DNA from: Bacillus sp. B1-b2
GTDB lineage: Bacteria; Bacillota; Bacilli; Bacillales; Cytobacillaceae
Assembly: GCF_009183415.1 (NCBI RefSeq)
Contig: NZ_WEHU01000018.1
Span: 1 to 64,000 of the forward strand
Direction: 5' to 3'
DNA length: 64,000 bases
The notes below the pieces were generated by a model. That model was not told the origin of the DNA. It saw nothing but the letters and a program-made list of their open reading frames with translations, and made no database searches. Positions 62,721 to 64,000 of this stretch are shown here, piece by piece (position 1 is the stretch's first letter; each line of letters opens with the position of its first letter). Made by a program: the position numbers and the translations under genes.

Positions 62721-62723
62721 CAC

Positions 62724-63623
62724 TTAAGTTAACGAATTTTCTAAAAATCTCTTACCATCTTCATAAAGCTGGTTATCTTTCCTATCTAATCCATAGGATA
62801 GCAAGGTGATTAATGTAAAAATAGCTTTAAACCGTGCTAAATAGATGGTGCTATTCTCTATTTCTCCATAATACTGAAAGAATTTTATGCGATAAAGCGC
62901 TGGAAACAAGCTATATACAATAGACAAATCAACTGCTGGATGCCCAATATGAGTATCGCCCCAATCAATAATTCCCACTAATCTATTTTCCTTATTCACA
63001 AGGATATTGCGAATATGAAGATCGCCATGTGTGAGCACTTTTTGATTAGGGATTGTTTCAGCTTCTAGATTTTGCACATAGTGAAGTGCGTTTTTATATA
63101 AAGGTATATCTTCATACTGTTGTAGTTTAGTTATTGATTTTATTAATCGTAGTTTTCTCATTTCAATATTTAATCGGTTAAATTCATCATATGGAATTCC
63201 CTGCAGTTCTGCTAAAGGATAAGAGTGAAGTTTTTTTAGAAAGGTCGCAAGTGGTTTTACCATTTTCAACAGTTGTTCTTCACTAAAAGAATGTGGCACT
63301 TTGCCTGTAATATATTCATAACCAACGAAGAACCATGGATACAGATCTGTTCCTTCTCCTAAATATAACGGTTTGGGAATAGGAATCTCACTTTCTATCG
63401 TTAATTTTCCAAGAAGATTCCATTCTGTTCTTAGTAATTCCTCCGCTATTTGTCTTCGTGGAAAACGAAAAGAATAGCTACCATTCACTAAAAACATAGT
63501 ATTGTCAAATCCTTCTCCCATTGGCTCGATAGATATAATGTTGATGTTCGGAAACTGACTTTCTATTAAAGTGATAGCCAACTCACGAGTTACTATTTGC
63601 TCTGCATCCCAGCTATTGGCCAT
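62724..63623 (-). CDS. Aminoglycoside phosphotransferase (APH) family kinase
   Basis: The 299-residue protein has the APH kinase fold: N-lobe with FDNTMFLVNGSYSFRFPRR, and the C-lobe with Brenner motif VLTHGDLHIRNILVN and the metal site GIIDWGDTHIGHPAVDLSI, both intact. Such proteins phosphorylate small molecules with a hydroxyl group (antibiotics, choline, homoserine); exact target unknown. GGGGGTG lies before ATG. It ends just before the T-box promoter, with no clear terminator of its own. Confidence 0.9.
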   Translation of the reverse strand: MANSWDAEQIVTRELAITLIESQFPNINIISIEPMGEGFDNTMFLVNGSYSFRFPRRQIAEELLRTEWNLLGKLTIESEIPIPKPLYLGEGTDLYPWFFVGYEYITGKVPHSFSEEQLLKMVKPLATFLKKLHSYPLAELQGIPYDEFNRLNIEMRKLRLIKSITKLQQYEDIPLYKNALHYVQNLEAETIPNQKVLTHGDLHIRNILVNKENRLVGIIDWGDTHIGHPAVDLSIVYSLFPALYRIKFFQYYGEIENSTIYLARFKAIFTLITLLSYGLDRKDNQLYEDGKRFLENSLT

Positions 63624-63660
63624 TTGAGCACCCCCTTTTGGTTACTTAGCATAGCACGAA

Positions 63661-63701
63661 AAAACCGGTTAAGGAATAGATTCTATTCGTTAACCGGTTT
63701 T
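63661..63701. terminator. Very stable hairpin upstream of the APH gene
   Basis: AAAACCGGTTAA pairs with TTAACCGGTTTT, extended by GAATAG/CTATTC around ATT, 18 bp in all with one G-G mismatch. It probably ends transcription from the upstream minus-strand gene or acts in both directions. Confidence 0.8.
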
Positions 63702-63860
63702 ACATAGAAGGATATGATTTACCTAAATGGGTACTCGCCCACCATTGCTATAATTGGTTAAGGATAACAGGTAACAGTGTAATGGGTCATTGATGATCGG
63801 TTTAGTCATTCGCCATTAACTATAAGTTCCTAATGAACACCAGAATTTGATCCCTCTATG

Positions 63861-63889
63861 CCCTGAATAGGAGTCTCACCTATTCAGGG
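63861..63889 (-). terminator. Hairpin after the gene entering at the right edge
   Basis: CCCTGAATAGG pairs perfectly with CCTATTCAGGG around AGTCTCA, five bases after the stop of the right-edge ORF. T content after it is low. Confidence 0.6.
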
Positions 63890-63894
63890 TTTCA

Positions 63895-64000
63895 TTAAAA
63901 ATATTTCTCTGAGTCAAACTCTAGTTGAATTTGATAGTTTTTACTATTAATGAGATTTGATAGTCTATTTGCCTGGCGCTCACATTCCATTGCTTTTACC
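63895..64000 (-). CDS. 3' end of an unidentified gene (cut by window edge)
   Basis: The minus strand is open from the edge to TAA at 63897-63895, giving the last 34 residues of a protein: ECERQANRLSNLINSKNY then QIQLEFDSEKYF. A perfect hairpin follows the stop directly, which supports a true gene end. I do not recognise the family; 63702-63860 between this gene's hairpin and the next holds no gene that I can support. Confidence 0.45.
   Translation of the reverse strand, partial: VKAMECERQANRLSNLINSKNYQIQLEFDSEKYF

Noticed and set aside
62547-62732. 61-codon plus-strand ORF over the distal T-box
   Set aside because: It is antisense to the T-box leader and lacks coding character.

Overview
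The window looks like chromosome from a low-GC, endospore-forming member of the Bacillaceae. The evidence is spore genes (a cluster of coat-associated ATP-grasp genes and an alpha/beta small acid-soluble spore protein), sporulation-type promoters, many AGGAGG ribosome binding sites, TTG/GTG starts, T-box leaders, and gene neighbourhoods recalling the B. subtilis yhe (YheA, YheC/YheD, SspB, BmrD/BmrC) and yhc (YhcX, YhcU, YhcT) regions. I cannot name the species. No rRNA, tRNA or CRISPR array was seen.

Layout. 1-133: 5' end of an IS1182-type transposase. 281-6047: YheA, four tandem YheC/YheD-like ATP-grasp proteins and a small protein. 6179-8330: a PucR-type regulator and the shared sugar-ABC ATPase MsmX/UgpC. 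8391-9639: repeat-filled spacer, a zinc-ribbon protein and a spore DNA-binding protein. 9743-13888: the BmrC/BmrD multidrug exporter behind an attenuator with a short leader peptide. 13912-23457: MFS transporter, XRE regulator, chemotaxis-type receptor, acetyltransferase, CNNM/CorC and CorA metal transporters flanking a response regulator, and a Qnr-like pentapeptide protein. 23645-29716: a 2023-residue sortase-anchored surface protein built of GLUG and InlB-type repeats. 30451-31615: small membrane and PH-like proteins. 31918-37512: YitT, SGNH hydrolase, an ABC transporter whose permease carries an in-frame stop, M14 peptidase and YhdB. 38292-42841: YhcX, a BdbC/thioredoxin pair, YhcU and YhcT. 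42925-48323: GlsB-type protein, a DoxX remnant, two oxidoreductases, the YkaA-Pit phosphate system and a short YitT protein.

48355-58909 is the most striking region: seven overlapping or abutting minus-strand genes encode Hpt, REC-GGDEF-REC, a membrane HEAT protein, a processive family-2 glycosyltransferase, a membrane-anchored glycoside-hydrolase-like protein, a single-domain REC and a hybrid histidine kinase. This looks like a self-contained phosphorelay/c-di-GMP-controlled exopolysaccharide system.

59288-64000 holds pyrroline-5-carboxylate reductase, a threonyl-tRNA synthetase behind two tandem T-box leaders, an aminoglycoside-phosphotransferase-like kinase and the 3' end of an unidentified gene.

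Two dispersed intergenic repeats recur. One is a ~200-bp element of four CGGA...TCCG modules present three times in the same orientation (about 8521, 16341 and 37741). The other is a degenerate Bacillus-type repeat (about 8795, 38050 and 41175).
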